This document shows positions 8,385 to 17,177 of a stretch of 38,423 nucleotides of DNA, in pieces. The stretch spans positions 1 to 38,423 of the forward strand of contig CANKVS010000039.1 of NCBI GenBank assembly GCA_947487155.1. The letters run 5' to 3'. Under the pieces are notes generated by a model. The model did no database searches. It saw only the letters and a program-made list of their open reading frames with translations, and was not told the DNA's origin. The DNA is from an uncultured Flaviramulus sp. GTDB lineage: Bacteria > Bacteroidota > Bacteroidia > Flavobacteriales > Flavobacteriaceae. Every line of letters begins with the position of its first letter. The stretch's first letter is position 1. Made by a program: the position numbers and the translations under genes.

Positions 8385-8888
8385 ATGATGCGTTTAAAAC
8401 CATTTTTATTCTTTTTAATTATACCACTATTTGCGTTTACAGTAGTCCATAAATACTACATAAGTGTTACTCAAATAGATTATATTGAAGAAAGTAAATC
8501 GGTTCAAATAATTTCTAGAATTTTTATTGACGATTTCGAAAACGTGTTAAGAGAACGCTACGATGAAAATATAACTTTAGCAGGCGATGATGAATTGGAA
8601 ACGACCAATTTATATATTGAAAAATATTTAACCGAAAAATTAAAAATAACCATTAACGGTAAAGAAGCTAATCTTAATTTTATAGGTAAAGATTACGATG
8701 CAGATATTATGAAATGCTACCTAGAAATTGAAGCTGTTAATAGTATTGAATCTATGGAAATAAAAAACAAAGTTTTGTTTGATTTATATAACGATCAGCA
8801 AAACATTATAAAAACCAAAATCAACACCAAACAAAAGAGCTTTATACTTATCTCTCAAAATGATAAAGCTGTGTTAAATTTTAATTAA
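8385..8888 (+). CDS. DUF6702 family exported protein
   Basis: A 167-residue protein with an N-terminal hydrophobic signal (MRLKPFLFFLIIPLFAFTVV) and the family pattern HKYYISVTQIDYIEESKSVQI, IFIDDFENVLRERYDE, LKITINGKEANLNFIG and KCYLEIEAV. The function of DUF6702 is unknown. ATG codons at 8385 and 8388 are both possible; a TTG at 8382 is unlikely. It is 110 bases upstream of the M1 peptidase on the same strand. Confidence 0.8.
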   Translation: MMRLKPFLFFLIIPLFAFTVVHKYYISVTQIDYIEESKSVQIISRIFIDDFENVLRERYDENITLAGDDELETTNLYIEKYLTEKLKITINGKEANLNFIGKDYDADIMKCYLEIEAVNSIESMEIKNKVLFDLYNDQQNIIKTKINTKQKSFILISQNDKAVLNFN

Positions 8889-8998
8889 AATAAAGTTAAT
8901 AAACTTCTAAATTAGTATTTTCGAGCGCTTTTTCTAAAGATTTTGTTATAATTTCTAATTAAAAGATGTCGCTTTTTAAACAATTTTAAAATAGTAAA

Positions 8999-11305
8999 AT
9001 GAAAAAAATCACCTATTATCTGCTTTATATAGCATTCCTTTCAACAAGTGTTTTTGCACAAGAACAGGAACAAGTAGCTCCTCAATCTGGTCATCAAAAC
9101 AATAATAAATTTAAACAGTTGTATGATGAGTTTTCTACACCTAATATGTATAGAGCAGCATCTGGTGCTCCAGGAGCAGCTTATTATCAGCAGCAGGCCG
9201 ATTATAAAATGGATATTGTTTTAGATGATAAAAACACAAAATTATCTGGTTTTGAAACAATTACATACACCAATAACTCACCAGATGTGCTAAAATATCT
9301 TTGGGTTCAACTCGATCAAAATAAAAGGGCTAAAGATTCTAAATCGCCATTAATAGAAACAGGCGAAGTGATACCTGTAATGAGACCTGGGCAGTTTATA
9401 GATGAACATACAAAAGACCTTTTTGATGGAGGATTTAATATTCAAGAAGTTAAGGATACCAATGGTAAACCATTACCACACATGATTAACAGAACAATGA
9501 TGCGTGTAGAGTTGCCAAAAGCTTTAAAATCTGGAGAGAAATTTTCGTTTTCAATTAAGTGGTGGTACAATATAAATAATCACCTTGTTGTAGATGGTCG
9601 TTCTGGATATGAGCATTTTGAAAAAGATGGAAACAATGCCTATGTAATTGCTCAATTTTACCCAAGAATGGCAGTTTATAGTGATGTTGAAGGTTGGCAG
9701 AATTCACAATTTTGGGGGCGTGATGAGTTTGCATTACCTTTTGGTAATTTTGAAGTTAATATTACAGTTCCTGCAGATCATATTTTAGATGGAACAGGAA
9801 AACTTACTAACAGAAAAGACATGTTTTCTAAAACCATGATGCAACGTTACGAACAGGCAAAGAAATCTTATAATGAGCCTGTTGTAATTGTAACTCAAGA
9901 AGAGGCTGAAGCTGCTGAAAAAGGGTTTTCTAATGAGACCAAAACATGGAAATTATATGCTGAAAATGTAAGAGACTTTGGTTTTGCTACCTCTAGAAAA
10001 TTTATATGGGATATGATGGCTGTTAAAATAGGAAATAAAGATGTTATGGCTGTGTCTATGTACCCAAAAGAAGGTAATCCACTTTGGGAAGAATGGTCTA
10101 CAAAAGCGGTGGCTAGTACATTAGAATCGTATTCAAGAATGACATTCAATTATCCTTACCATAAAGCAATTTCAGTACATGCTAAACAGCAGGGAATGGA
10201 ATATCCAATGATTTGTTGGAATTTTGGTCGTCCAAAAGAAGATGGTACGTATAGTGATCGTGTAAAATATGGCATGATGGGAGTAATTATTCACGAAGTA
10301 GGGCATAACTTTTTCCCTATGATTGTGAATAGCGATGAGCGCCAATGGACATGGATGGACGAAGGTTTAAATACCTTTGTACAGTATGTTGCCGAACAAG
10401 ATTTTGGAGAAAAATACCCGCAAGCCTTATCTCCTGAAGATAAGCATTTCCCTTCAGACCGTGGACCAGCAAGAATGATTGTGCCTTATATGGGAGGAAA
10501 TCAAGATTATATTGCGCCAATTATGACCAAAGGACTTAATACCTATCAGTTTGGAAATAATGCATATGGCAAACCAGCAACAGCATTAAACATTTTAAGA
10601 GAAACTGTAATGGGACGTGATTTGTTCGATTACGCTTTTAGAGAATATGCACAACGTTGGATGTTTAAACACCCAACACCAGAAGACTTTTTTAGAACTA
10701 TGGAAGATGCATCTGCATTCGATTTAGATTGGTATTGGAGAGGTTGGTTTTACACAACAGATTGGACAGATATAGGTGTAAAAGAAGTGAAAAAATATTA
10801 TGTGTCTTCAAAACCTAATAAGTTAATAAAAGACATGGCGAAAGAAAGAGGTAGAAAATTAAAAGACCTACCGCCATTAGTGTATATGGTTGAAGAAGGT
10901 AGCGAAGAGTATAACGAAAAAATGAAAACTAACGAAGTTATAGAAAACACAAAATCGCTTAAAGAATATGTGATGGATAACTTTACTGCCGAAGAACGTA
11001 AAAGTATAAAAGTACCTAAGTTTTTCTATAATATTACTTTTGAAAAACCAGGAGGCTTAGTTATGCCTATTATTGTAGAGTACACCTATGCTGATGGTAC
11101 AAAAAAGAGAGAAACTTACCCAGCACAAATTTGGAGACATAATGATAACGAAGTAAGTAAAGCCATTGCTTCAGAAAAAGAAATTGTTAATATTACTATC
11201 GACCCAGATTTAGAAACAGCAGATGTTGATACATCAAATAACTCTTGGCCTAAAGTTGCCAAAGAAAATGAGTTTGATGAGTTTAAACAAAAAGTTAAAG
11301 GGTAA
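8999..11305 (+). CDS. M1 family zinc metallopeptidase
   Basis: A 768-residue exported protease. A signal peptide (MKKITYYLLYIAFLSTSVFAQ) is followed by an N-terminal M1-type beta domain (MDIVLDDKNTKLSGFETITYTNNS) and the catalytic domain with HEVGH at 432-436 and the third zinc ligand E455 in WMDEGLNTF, the standard 18-residue spacing. The GxMEN exopeptidase motif of classical aminopeptidases appears as GMEYPM, so N-terminal substrate recognition may differ. The C-terminal ~150 residues contain repeated Lys/Glu-rich segments and end FDEFKQKVKG. It is followed by a terminator at 11325-11354. Confidence 0.92.
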   Translation: MKKITYYLLYIAFLSTSVFAQEQEQVAPQSGHQNNNKFKQLYDEFSTPNMYRAASGAPGAAYYQQQADYKMDIVLDDKNTKLSGFETITYTNNSPDVLKYLWVQLDQNKRAKDSKSPLIETGEVIPVMRPGQFIDEHTKDLFDGGFNIQEVKDTNGKPLPHMINRTMMRVELPKALKSGEKFSFSIKWWYNINNHLVVDGRSGYEHFEKDGNNAYVIAQFYPRMAVYSDVEGWQNSQFWGRDEFALPFGNFEVNITVPADHILDGTGKLTNRKDMFSKTMMQRYEQAKKSYNEPVVIVTQEEAEAAEKGFSNETKTWKLYAENVRDFGFATSRKFIWDMMAVKIGNKDVMAVSMYPKEGNPLWEEWSTKAVASTLESYSRMTFNYPYHKAISVHAKQQGMEYPMICWNFGRPKEDGTYSDRVKYGMMGVIIHEVGHNFFPMIVNSDERQWTWMDEGLNTFVQYVAEQDFGEKYPQALSPEDKHFPSDRGPARMIVPYMGGNQDYIAPIMTKGLNTYQFGNNAYGKPATALNILRETVMGRDLFDYAFREYAQRWMFKHPTPEDFFRTMEDASAFDLDWYWRGWFYTTDWTDIGVKEVKKYYVSSKPNKLIKDMAKERGRKLKDLPPLVYMVEEGSEEYNEKMKTNEVIENTKSLKEYVMDNFTAEERKSIKVPKFFYNITFEKPGGLVMPIIVEYTYADGTKKRETYPAQIWRHNDNEVSKAIASEKEIVNITIDPDLETADVDTSNNSWPKVAKENEFDEFKQKVKG

Positions 11306-11324
11306 TTAGATAAATAAAAATGCT

Positions 11325-11354
11325 AAAGCCGACTTTTTTAAGTCGGCTTTTTTT
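11325..11354 (+). terminator. Rho-independent terminator after M1 peptidase gene
   Basis: AAAGCCGACTT, a TTTT loop and AAGTCGGCTTT make an 11-bp stem followed by TTTT. It separates the M1 gene from tatA, whose -7 element begins 21 bases later. Confidence 0.9.
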
Positions 11355-11374
11355 ATTCTAACAAAACAACTCAC

Positions 11375-11382
11375 TATATTTG
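11375..11382 (+). promoter_or_regulatory. -7 promoter element of tatA
   Basis: TATATTTG is an exact TAnnTTTG match ending only 4 bases before the GTG start at 11387. The expected transcription start would coincide with or lie next to the start codon. No good -33 TTG was seen. Confidence 0.55.
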
Positions 11383-11386
11383 TACT

Positions 11387-11674
11387 GTGATACAACAAGC
11401 AATATTTTTATTTATTAGTGGTGGCGAAATAGCTTTTATACTATTTATAGTCATTATGGTTTTTGGCGCAGATAAACTACCAGAAATAGCCCGTGGTTTG
11501 GGTAAAGGCATGCGCACACTAAAAGATGCCACAAACGATATAAAACACGAAATTACAAAAACTGCCGAAAACAATGGCATCAATACAAGCATTACTACCG
11601 ATGTAAAAAAGGAATTAGATAAAGTAAAAGACGATTTAGAAGACTTTACAGGTTCAGTAAAACGTAAATTTTAA
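11387..11674 (+). CDS. tatA: Twin-arginine translocase subunit TatA/TatE
   Basis: A 95-residue inner-membrane protein forming the pore-type component of the Tat exporter for folded proteins. It has a short periplasmic N-terminus, a single transmembrane helix (FISGGEIAFILFIVIMVFG), the FG hinge followed by ADKLPEIARGLGKGMRTLKDATNDI, an amphipathic helix, and a charged tail (VKKELDKVKDDLEDF). The start is GTG at 11387; no ATG lies upstream in frame, and MIQQAIFLFISGGEI matches the usual flavobacterial N-terminus. TatC is not in the window. Confidence 0.93.
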   Translation: MIQQAIFLFISGGEIAFILFIVIMVFGADKLPEIARGLGKGMRTLKDATNDIKHEITKTAENNGINTSITTDVKKELDKVKDDLEDFTGSVKRKF

Positions 11675-11680
11675 TTTTTT

Positions 11681-11832
11681 GGCGTTATCCTGTCGGGTCG
11701 GGCTTTCCACTACAATCTTTTTAAAACGTCATTGCGAGGAGGTAACGACGTGGCAATCTGTCAAATTTTAGTGCTAATCAAAATAGATGCTTGTTATATT
11801 TTAAAAAGGATTTTCATTACAATCCCTAACGC
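11681..11832. repeat. Interspersed repeat element with nested second repeat
   Basis: The outer element begins GGCGTTATCC and ends CCTAACGC; the terminal GCGTTA at 11682-11687 and TAACGC at 11827-11832 are exact inverted repeats. The halves CCACTACAATC and TTCATTACAATCCC suggest a flavobacterial intergenic repeat. A separate unit at 11727-11760 (CGTCATTGCGAGG ... GGCAATCTG) lies between them, as though inserted. The stretch 11675-11866 holds nothing else. Confidence 0.55.
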
Positions 11833-11866
11833 ACCTATCTGCTAGAATAAGTTCTAACATAAATAA

Positions 11867-12511
11867 TTATACTTTCCTGCTAATAGTAAGTCCATCCCTA
11901 ATAGGTAAAACAACAGTTTCAACACGTTTGTCGTTTTTCAAAAGCTTGTTGTATTCAATTAATGCAGGCGTAGAGGTGTCATCCTTTTTAAACGTAGTAT
12001 CTAAAATTTTGCCACTCCAAAGCACATTATCCGATAAAATAATACCGCCAACATTTAATTTATCAATAATAATATTAAAATAATTAGAGTAGTTATCTTT
12101 ATCAGCATCAATAAAAACTAAATCAAAAGTTGTATTAAGCTTAGGTATAATATCTAAAGCGTTTCCAATATGCTGAAATATTTGTTTTCCAAAACCAGAT
12201 TTATCAAAATATTTACGCTGAAAATCAACCAATTCCTCATTAATATCAATAGTGTGTAATTCACCCTTTACCTGTATGCCTTCTGCTAAACATAAAGCCG
12301 AATACCCTGTGTAAGTCCCAATTTCTAAAATGTTTTTAGGATTTACCAACTTAGAAATTATACTTAAAATACGCCCTTGGTAATGCCCACTAAGCATTCG
12401 TGGTTGCAATATTTTTTGATAGGTTTCTCTATTAAGTTCTTGTAATAGCTCAGGTTCGTTTTCTGAATGTGTTACAACATAATCGTCTAATTCTTCTGGT
12501 ATAAAATGCAT
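11867..12511 (-). CDS. O-methyltransferase (class I SAM, caffeoyl-CoA/catechol type)
   Basis: A 214-residue enzyme. Motif I is EIGTYTGYSALCLAE around residue 70-84, and the metal and substrate residues lie in DLVFIDADKDNYSNYF (D134-K139 region), the DxDK signature of divalent-cation-dependent catechol-like O-methyltransferases. GGIILSDNVLWSGKI follows, also typical. The methyl acceptor is not known. It stands alone on the minus strand; its start is preceded within 12 bases by a copy of an interspersed repeat. Confidence 0.88.
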   Translation of the reverse strand: MHFIPEELDDYVVTHSENEPELLQELNRETYQKILQPRMLSGHYQGRILSIISKLVNPKNILEIGTYTGYSALCLAEGIQVKGELHTIDINEELVDFQRKYFDKSGFGKQIFQHIGNALDIIPKLNTTFDLVFIDADKDNYSNYFNIIIDKLNVGGIILSDNVLWSGKILDTTFKKDDTSTPALIEYNKLLKNDKRVETVVLPIRDGLTISRKV

Positions 12512-12522
12512 GTTTCGTCAAA

Positions 12523-12547
12523 TCGAGTCTTTCGGCTACGTTCAAAA
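12523..12547. repeat. Copy of TTGAGCGNAGTCGA interspersed repeat
   Basis: The minus strand reads TTTTGAACGTAGCCGAAAGA followed by CTCGA, close to the consensus TTGAGCGNAGTCGAAAGA. It lies in the 308-base gap 12512-12819, which otherwise shows only an AT-rich leader for the kinase gene (a TTTG at 12787-12790 and TAAATTTA at 12807-12814 could be its promoter) and no further feature. Confidence 0.55.
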
Positions 12548-12819
12548 TAAACTAAAGTCGAAATCTTATTGTGTTAATTAAAAATATAGCTCTTGTTGAG
12601 CAGTACTTGTTACCGACATAAAAGGGTTGCCTTCGGAGATGCCTAAGTGGCACTTTGTTTAAATTTATACCAAAAGTATTACTTTTTTATGTATTAGGTT
12701 TTCATTAAATCACCTTAATTGTAATTTATAATACCTATGTGCAGTTGGTCAAAAATTAGTTTCAGTAATCAAACATACAACCTTTCTTTGAGGTATTATA
12801 AATACTTAAATTTACAATT

Positions 12820-14769
12820 ATGAAGAAAATTATTTTACTGCTACTTATCATTTTAATTATTCCAATTGTAATAATAGATGAAGATAGTAAAAACCGTAGT
12901 TATTATAATGATAATTTTCCAGACTTACCAAAAGATGAAAAATGGGAATATGTTAAAGAACGAGTATTTAATGGTTACAATGAAAAAGTTTTTAAGTTTA
13001 CGGGACCAATTTTGTGTGAGCTATACAACGCCACAGCTAAAGATAGTCTCGTGGTAAATGAAATACTTGAAGAACTTAAAATTTTATTAACAAATAAGGA
13101 AGTCGATTATTTTAAAAACTATACGGGTATTTCATTAAAGGAATCTAATAATGGTGTTTCTTATAAAAAAAATATTAATAGCCAAGATGGATATAAATTA
13201 AATAGGAATACTATTAAGTTGTTTTTTCACCAAAACGATACTATTAGCTTATCAGAAAGTTTTATTGGTTTTAGCACAAAAGAGGGTGTTGAAACCTACA
13301 AACATGATAAGAAATATAAAACAGGTAACTTGGGAATAGAATATCCTCATTCTTCATTTGTTTTTAATGAAAACACAACTTTAGATGAGCGGAAAAAGGT
13401 AGTTAAAAGAGATGTTATTAGAATAATTGCCTGTGTAAATTTTTTTCAACCAAAGGCATTAGAAAAGATAGTAGATTTAAAAAAATCCTTATTAAATGAT
13501 AAGGAACTTGTCAGTATTAATTATCACTTTAGTCAATTAGATAAATTTTTATTACAAAAATTATACTCTCCCAATCTAAAAAAGGAGTTTAGAGCTTATA
13601 TGTACAAAACTTACCCATGGCGATATGCTAGTAAATTTTTAAATACAGTAAGAAACAAAGTAATAGCTTTGTGGGTATCTGTAGTATTGGGCATTACTTT
13701 TTTCTTGACAAGTTTTAGTTTAATTTATAAGAGAAAATATAAAAGGTTGTATTTTAGTTACTTTACGCCTATTTTATTTATACTATTGGGAGGGTTGTAT
13801 ATTTATAAAATATACAATTACATAACTATTCCTTATGGATTTGAACATTGGCGACAATATATTAGTGTACACGTTATTTTTATAATTTTAGCGTCTTTAA
13901 TTGCTTTATGTTTAATGCTCTTTGATAAGTATTTTATAAAAATGAGTATGAGTTTTACAACTGAAATTATTTTAAAAGTGAGTTTCACTTTTTTAATTTG
14001 TATGTTTCCAATTGTTATTGTTTTTTTACTCGAAAATAATCCAAATGTAAATTGGTTTAAATTAAATACATTTATACTAATGGTAATTAGTTTTGCGGTT
14101 AGTAGGGGAGTATTACTGTATCTAGATTACTTTTCAGAATCCTTAGTAAAACAAAAAGACGTAGAGTTAAGCCATTTAAAAGAAATAAATGCACAAGCCG
14201 AGGTCAAGCTCCTACAATCTCAAATAAATCCTCACTTTTTATATAATGCTTTAAATTCTATTGCAACTTTAGCACGAAAAAATGCTGGTAAAACAGAACA
14301 AATGGCATTATCGTTATCTGATTTGTTTAAGTACTCCATTAATAAAAAAGGAGACAAAATGAGCACCGTTGCCGATGAGGTTGAAATGGTACAAAACTAT
14401 TTAGATATTGAACAAATCCGCTTTGGAGACCGCTTAAAGTTTTCAATTCAAGTAGATAAAGATGTTAAATCTGTAAAAATTCCTATGTTTATTATCCAAC
14501 CTTTGATTGAAAATGCTGTTAAACACGGTATTTCTAAAATTGAAGGAGCAGGTGAGATTATGCTAAATATTAAAAAGAAAAGTGAAGGTGTTGAAATTAT
14601 AGTAGAAGATAATGGTCCTCATTTTTCTGAAGGAGTTGTAAGTGGTCATGGTTTGCAAACTGTGTTTGATTTATTGCGGTTAACTTATGGAGAAAAAGCG
14701 TCCTTAAGTTGGGAGAATGAACCTGTAAAACATATTAAGATTTTGATTGAAAAAACAGGGTTAAAATGA
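12820..14769 (+). CDS. LytS-type sensor histidine kinase
   Basis: A 649-residue membrane kinase. A hydrophobic N-terminal segment (residues 1-19) precedes an extracytoplasmic region of about 260 residues with no recognised sensor domain, then five predicted helices (approximately 281-303, 310-329, 350-368, 384-404 and 413-435). A linker (SHLKEINAQAEVKLLQSQ) leads to the His_kinase domain with H472 in INPHFLYNALNSI. The ATP-binding lobe has PLIENAVKHG (N565) and DNGP. The gene overlaps the LytTR regulator by 4 bases, so they form one operon. The signal sensed is unknown. Confidence 0.92.
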   Translation: MKKIILLLLIILIIPIVIIDEDSKNRSYYNDNFPDLPKDEKWEYVKERVFNGYNEKVFKFTGPILCELYNATAKDSLVVNEILEELKILLTNKEVDYFKNYTGISLKESNNGVSYKKNINSQDGYKLNRNTIKLFFHQNDTISLSESFIGFSTKEGVETYKHDKKYKTGNLGIEYPHSSFVFNENTTLDERKKVVKRDVIRIIACVNFFQPKALEKIVDLKKSLLNDKELVSINYHFSQLDKFLLQKLYSPNLKKEFRAYMYKTYPWRYASKFLNTVRNKVIALWVSVVLGITFFLTSFSLIYKRKYKRLYFSYFTPILFILLGGLYIYKIYNYITIPYGFEHWRQYISVHVIFIILASLIALCLMLFDKYFIKMSMSFTTEIILKVSFTFLICMFPIVIVFLLENNPNVNWFKLNTFILMVISFAVSRGVLLYLDYFSESLVKQKDVELSHLKEINAQAEVKLLQSQINPHFLYNALNSIATLARKNAGKTEQMALSLSDLFKYSINKKGDKMSTVADEVEMVQNYLDIEQIRFGDRLKFSIQVDKDVKSVKIPMFIIQPLIENAVKHGISKIEGAGEIMLNIKKKSEGVEIIVEDNGPHFSEGVVSGHGLQTVFDLLRLTYGEKASLSWENEPVKHIKILIEKTGLK

Positions 14770-15527
14770 ATCAACCTTATAAAACGATTATAATTGATGA
14801 TGAACCGTTGGCTAGAGAGCGGTTGTTAGATTTACTTGAAAATTTCACAGAAACTTTTCAAGTTATTGATACCGCAAAAAATGGTAATGAAGCTAAAGAA
14901 AAGATTAATGAGCTTAAACCCGATTTAATATTTTTAGATATTGAGATGCCAAAATTATCAGGATTTGAATTATTGGAGCAACTAGAAACTATTCCCATTG
15001 TAGTTTTTTGTACAGCTTACGACCAATATTCGCTTAAAGCGTTTGAAACTAATAGTATTGATTATTTGGTAAAACCAGTACGATTAGAACGTATTGAGAA
15101 AACCATTAAAAAACTAAAACTATTTAAAGGTAATACGAGTTCTCAAGAACTTTTACAGGCTATTAAAGAAATTTCTATTAAAAAAACGACTAAAAAAATG
15201 ACTTCTATTACCGTAAAAAAGGAAGATAAACTATTTTTTATAAAGTTAGAAGATGTTGTTTTTTTAGAAGCTAACAATAAATATGTAACTATATATACAA
15301 ATACGACTAATCATTTAACAAATCTATCTTTATCTCAATTAGAAGTTAAATTACCAGATGAATTTTTACGAGTGCATAGAGCTATTATAATTAATACAAA
15401 TTATGCTGAAGAAGTTCAGAAATACTTTAATAATAGATATGTTATTACATTAAGAAACAAACAAAAAACGAAACTTACTTCTGGTAGAAGTTATACATCA
15501 AAAATTAAAGATTGGATGGGATTGTAA
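14766..15527 (+). CDS. LytTR family response regulator
   Basis: A 253-residue cytosolic transcription factor partnered with the kinase gene that overlaps it by 4 bases. The receiver domain covers residues ~5-120 with acidic residues D11 and D12, phospho-acceptor D58 (FLDIEMP), T83 and K103 (LVKP). Residues ~145-253 form a LytTR DNA-binding domain (EDKLFFIKLEDVVFLEANNKYVTIYT, and FLRVHRAIIINTNY). It most likely binds direct repeats upstream of its targets; no target promoter is obvious. The stop is immediately adjacent to the convergent ACMSD stop at 15528. Confidence 0.95.
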   Translation: MNQPYKTIIIDDEPLARERLLDLLENFTETFQVIDTAKNGNEAKEKINELKPDLIFLDIEMPKLSGFELLEQLETIPIVVFCTAYDQYSLKAFETNSIDYLVKPVRLERIEKTIKKLKLFKGNTSSQELLQAIKEISIKKTTKKMTSITVKKEDKLFFIKLEDVVFLEANNKYVTIYTNTTNHLTNLSLSQLEVKLPDEFLRVHRAIIINTNYAEEVQKYFNNRYVITLRNKQKTKLTSGRSYTSKIKDWMGL

Positions 15528-16610
15528 TTAGTTTAAAATTTTATTAATCAAATTTTCTTTAGCAGTTTCATCATCACCAAACACCCAACGTAATACATTA
15601 TCTTCCCAAATATCATCATATTGTTTTTGGTTAATAATATCTCTATCAATAGCTAAATCTAATAATTTCCCTGGGTACGATGATTGGGCATCGCTTTCCA
15701 TTTCACCAAGTGGGTAAGGATCATCGAGACCCATAATAACTTGATTGCTACCTTGGCGATCAATCATAAGCTTTAAAGAATCTGTATCGTGTACTAAAGT
15801 GTCAAAATAAATATTTGGGTGTCCAACAGCTTTTCGCGGATGGTGTTTGCCCACAAACAAGTCTGGTCTACCATCAAATCCTTGAATACGTCTACCTAAA
15901 TTCATTTGTGCCAATTGCCCTCCATGAGCAAAACAAGTTCTAATATTAGGAAACCGCTCTTGCATACCATTTAATGTGTAAAAATGATAGGCATCTCCGC
16001 ATTGAGCAAGCATCCAAATAAGGTGAAAACGCCACGCCGTATTTTCTAGGTTTATCATTTTATCACCATCGTACGGATGAATTTCAATAGCTAATTTATA
16101 CTTGTCAGCCATTTCAAAAATTGCATCATTTTCTTTATCAAAAGCTGATCGCCATTGTCCAATAGAATCCATAAAATGAGTTGGAAGACATAAAACTTTC
16201 ATGTCTAACTGTTCAACACAACGTTCAATTTCCCATAAAGCACCTTGGATAAATCCTGGGTGTACTACAAAACCACAGGTAAATTTATCAGGATTATCAT
16301 GTTGTATTTTAGCATTAAAATCATTTTGAAAGCGCAAAGCTTTTTTCATTTCTTCTAAGCGTAATCCATTACCATATAACTGAGATAGGTTTAAAACAAC
16401 GGCATGGTCAAGTTTGTTTCTTTCCATCCATTCTAATTTTTCATCTAGGAAAAAACTGGAATGTGTAACAGGTCTTTTCCATCCTTTTTGAAGCATATGT
16501 TTGCGTTCATCATCAACCCAAAATATTTCTTTTTCCTTCATAAACTGAGGGATTTCCTCAGGATAAGGGAGTAAATGCGAATGCCCGTTAATGCGGAGTT
16601 TTTGTTTCAT
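15528..16610 (-). CDS. 2-amino-3-carboxymuconate-6-semialdehyde decarboxylase (ACMSD)
   Basis: A 360-residue amidohydrolase-superfamily enzyme that decarboxylates 2-amino-3-carboxymuconate semialdehyde to 2-aminomuconate semialdehyde, diverting carbon away from quinolinate. Metal and catalytic residues correspond to those of Pseudomonas ACMSD: H10 and H12 (GHSH), H178 (EIHPYD), H229 (FAHGG) and the aspartate pair D296/D297 (MGLDDPYP). It is the last gene of the minus-strand kynurenine cluster and follows the dioxygenase gene by 3 bases, so co-transcription is likely. Name rests on these residues plus the neighbourhood. Confidence 0.92.
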   Translation of the reverse strand: MKQKLRINGHSHLLPYPEEIPQFMKEKEIFWVDDERKHMLQKGWKRPVTHSSFFLDEKLEWMERNKLDHAVVLNLSQLYGNGLRLEEMKKALRFQNDFNAKIQHDNPDKFTCGFVVHPGFIQGALWEIERCVEQLDMKVLCLPTHFMDSIGQWRSAFDKENDAIFEMADKYKLAIEIHPYDGDKMINLENTAWRFHLIWMLAQCGDAYHFYTLNGMQERFPNIRTCFAHGGQLAQMNLGRRIQGFDGRPDLFVGKHHPRKAVGHPNIYFDTLVHDTDSLKLMIDRQGSNQVIMGLDDPYPLGEMESDAQSSYPGKLLDLAIDRDIINQKQYDDIWEDNVLRWVFGDDETAKENLINKILN

Positions 16611-16613
16611 AAA

Positions 16614-17150
16614 TTAGTCTTCCAATTTAATTTTCTTTGGCGGCTGCATCACTTCACCACAATTTGGGCAAGAGCGCTTATCATTATCGCTATAGTAATT
16701 GTCAAAAATTTTAGGCATATCAGTTTCAATATTGTCTAACGTAAAATCTTCTTCATATAATTTAGTTGTACAATTTTCACAAAACCAAAGTAAAGCGTCT
16801 TGTACTCCTTTTTCTCTCGGATACTCAATGACTAAGCCTACTGTATTAGCGCCTCGTTGTGGAGAATGAGGTACTTTTGGAGGTAATAAAAAAATCTCAC
16901 CTTCTTTTATATGAATATCTTTGGGTGTGCCTTTATCAATGATTTTTAAAACAATATCTCCTTCAACTTGGTAGAAAAACTCTGGAGTTTCATTATAGTG
17001 ATAATCCTTTCTGCTATTTGGTCCACCAACTACCATTACAATGAAATCGCCATCTTTCCAAACCACTTTATTACCCACAGGAGGTTTTAGTAAATGTCTG
17101 TTTTCATCAATCCAAGCTTTAAAATTTATTGGTGGATATACTTTACTCAT
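16614..17150 (-). CDS. nbaC: 3-hydroxyanthranilate 3,4-dioxygenase
   Basis: A 178-residue cupin dioxygenase that opens 3-hydroxyanthranilate to 2-amino-3-carboxymuconate semialdehyde. The Fe(II) ligands H51, E57 and H95 fall at the same numbers as in the Cupriavidus metallidurans enzyme, and R99 (SPQRG) is the conserved carboxylate-binding arginine. The C-terminal rubredoxin-like iron site of bacterial enzymes is present as C124-x2-C127 and C161-x2-C164. It sits between the SDR and ACMSD genes on one strand. Symbols haaO and nbaC are both used for this function. Confidence 0.96.
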   Translation of the reverse strand: MSKVYPPINFKAWIDENRHLLKPPVGNKVVWKDGDFIVMVVGGPNSRKDYHYNETPEFFYQVEGDIVLKIIDKGTPKDIHIKEGEIFLLPPKVPHSPQRGANTVGLVIEYPREKGVQDALLWFCENCTTKLYEEDFTLDNIETDMPKIFDNYYSDNDKRSCPNCGEVMQPPKKIKLED

Positions 17151-17177
17151 GATTTTATTTTTATGTTGTCTTTAAAG

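Noticed and set aside
9895..10520. Two minus-strand frames inside the M1 peptidase gene
   Set aside because: They are shadows of a well-supported coding sequence.
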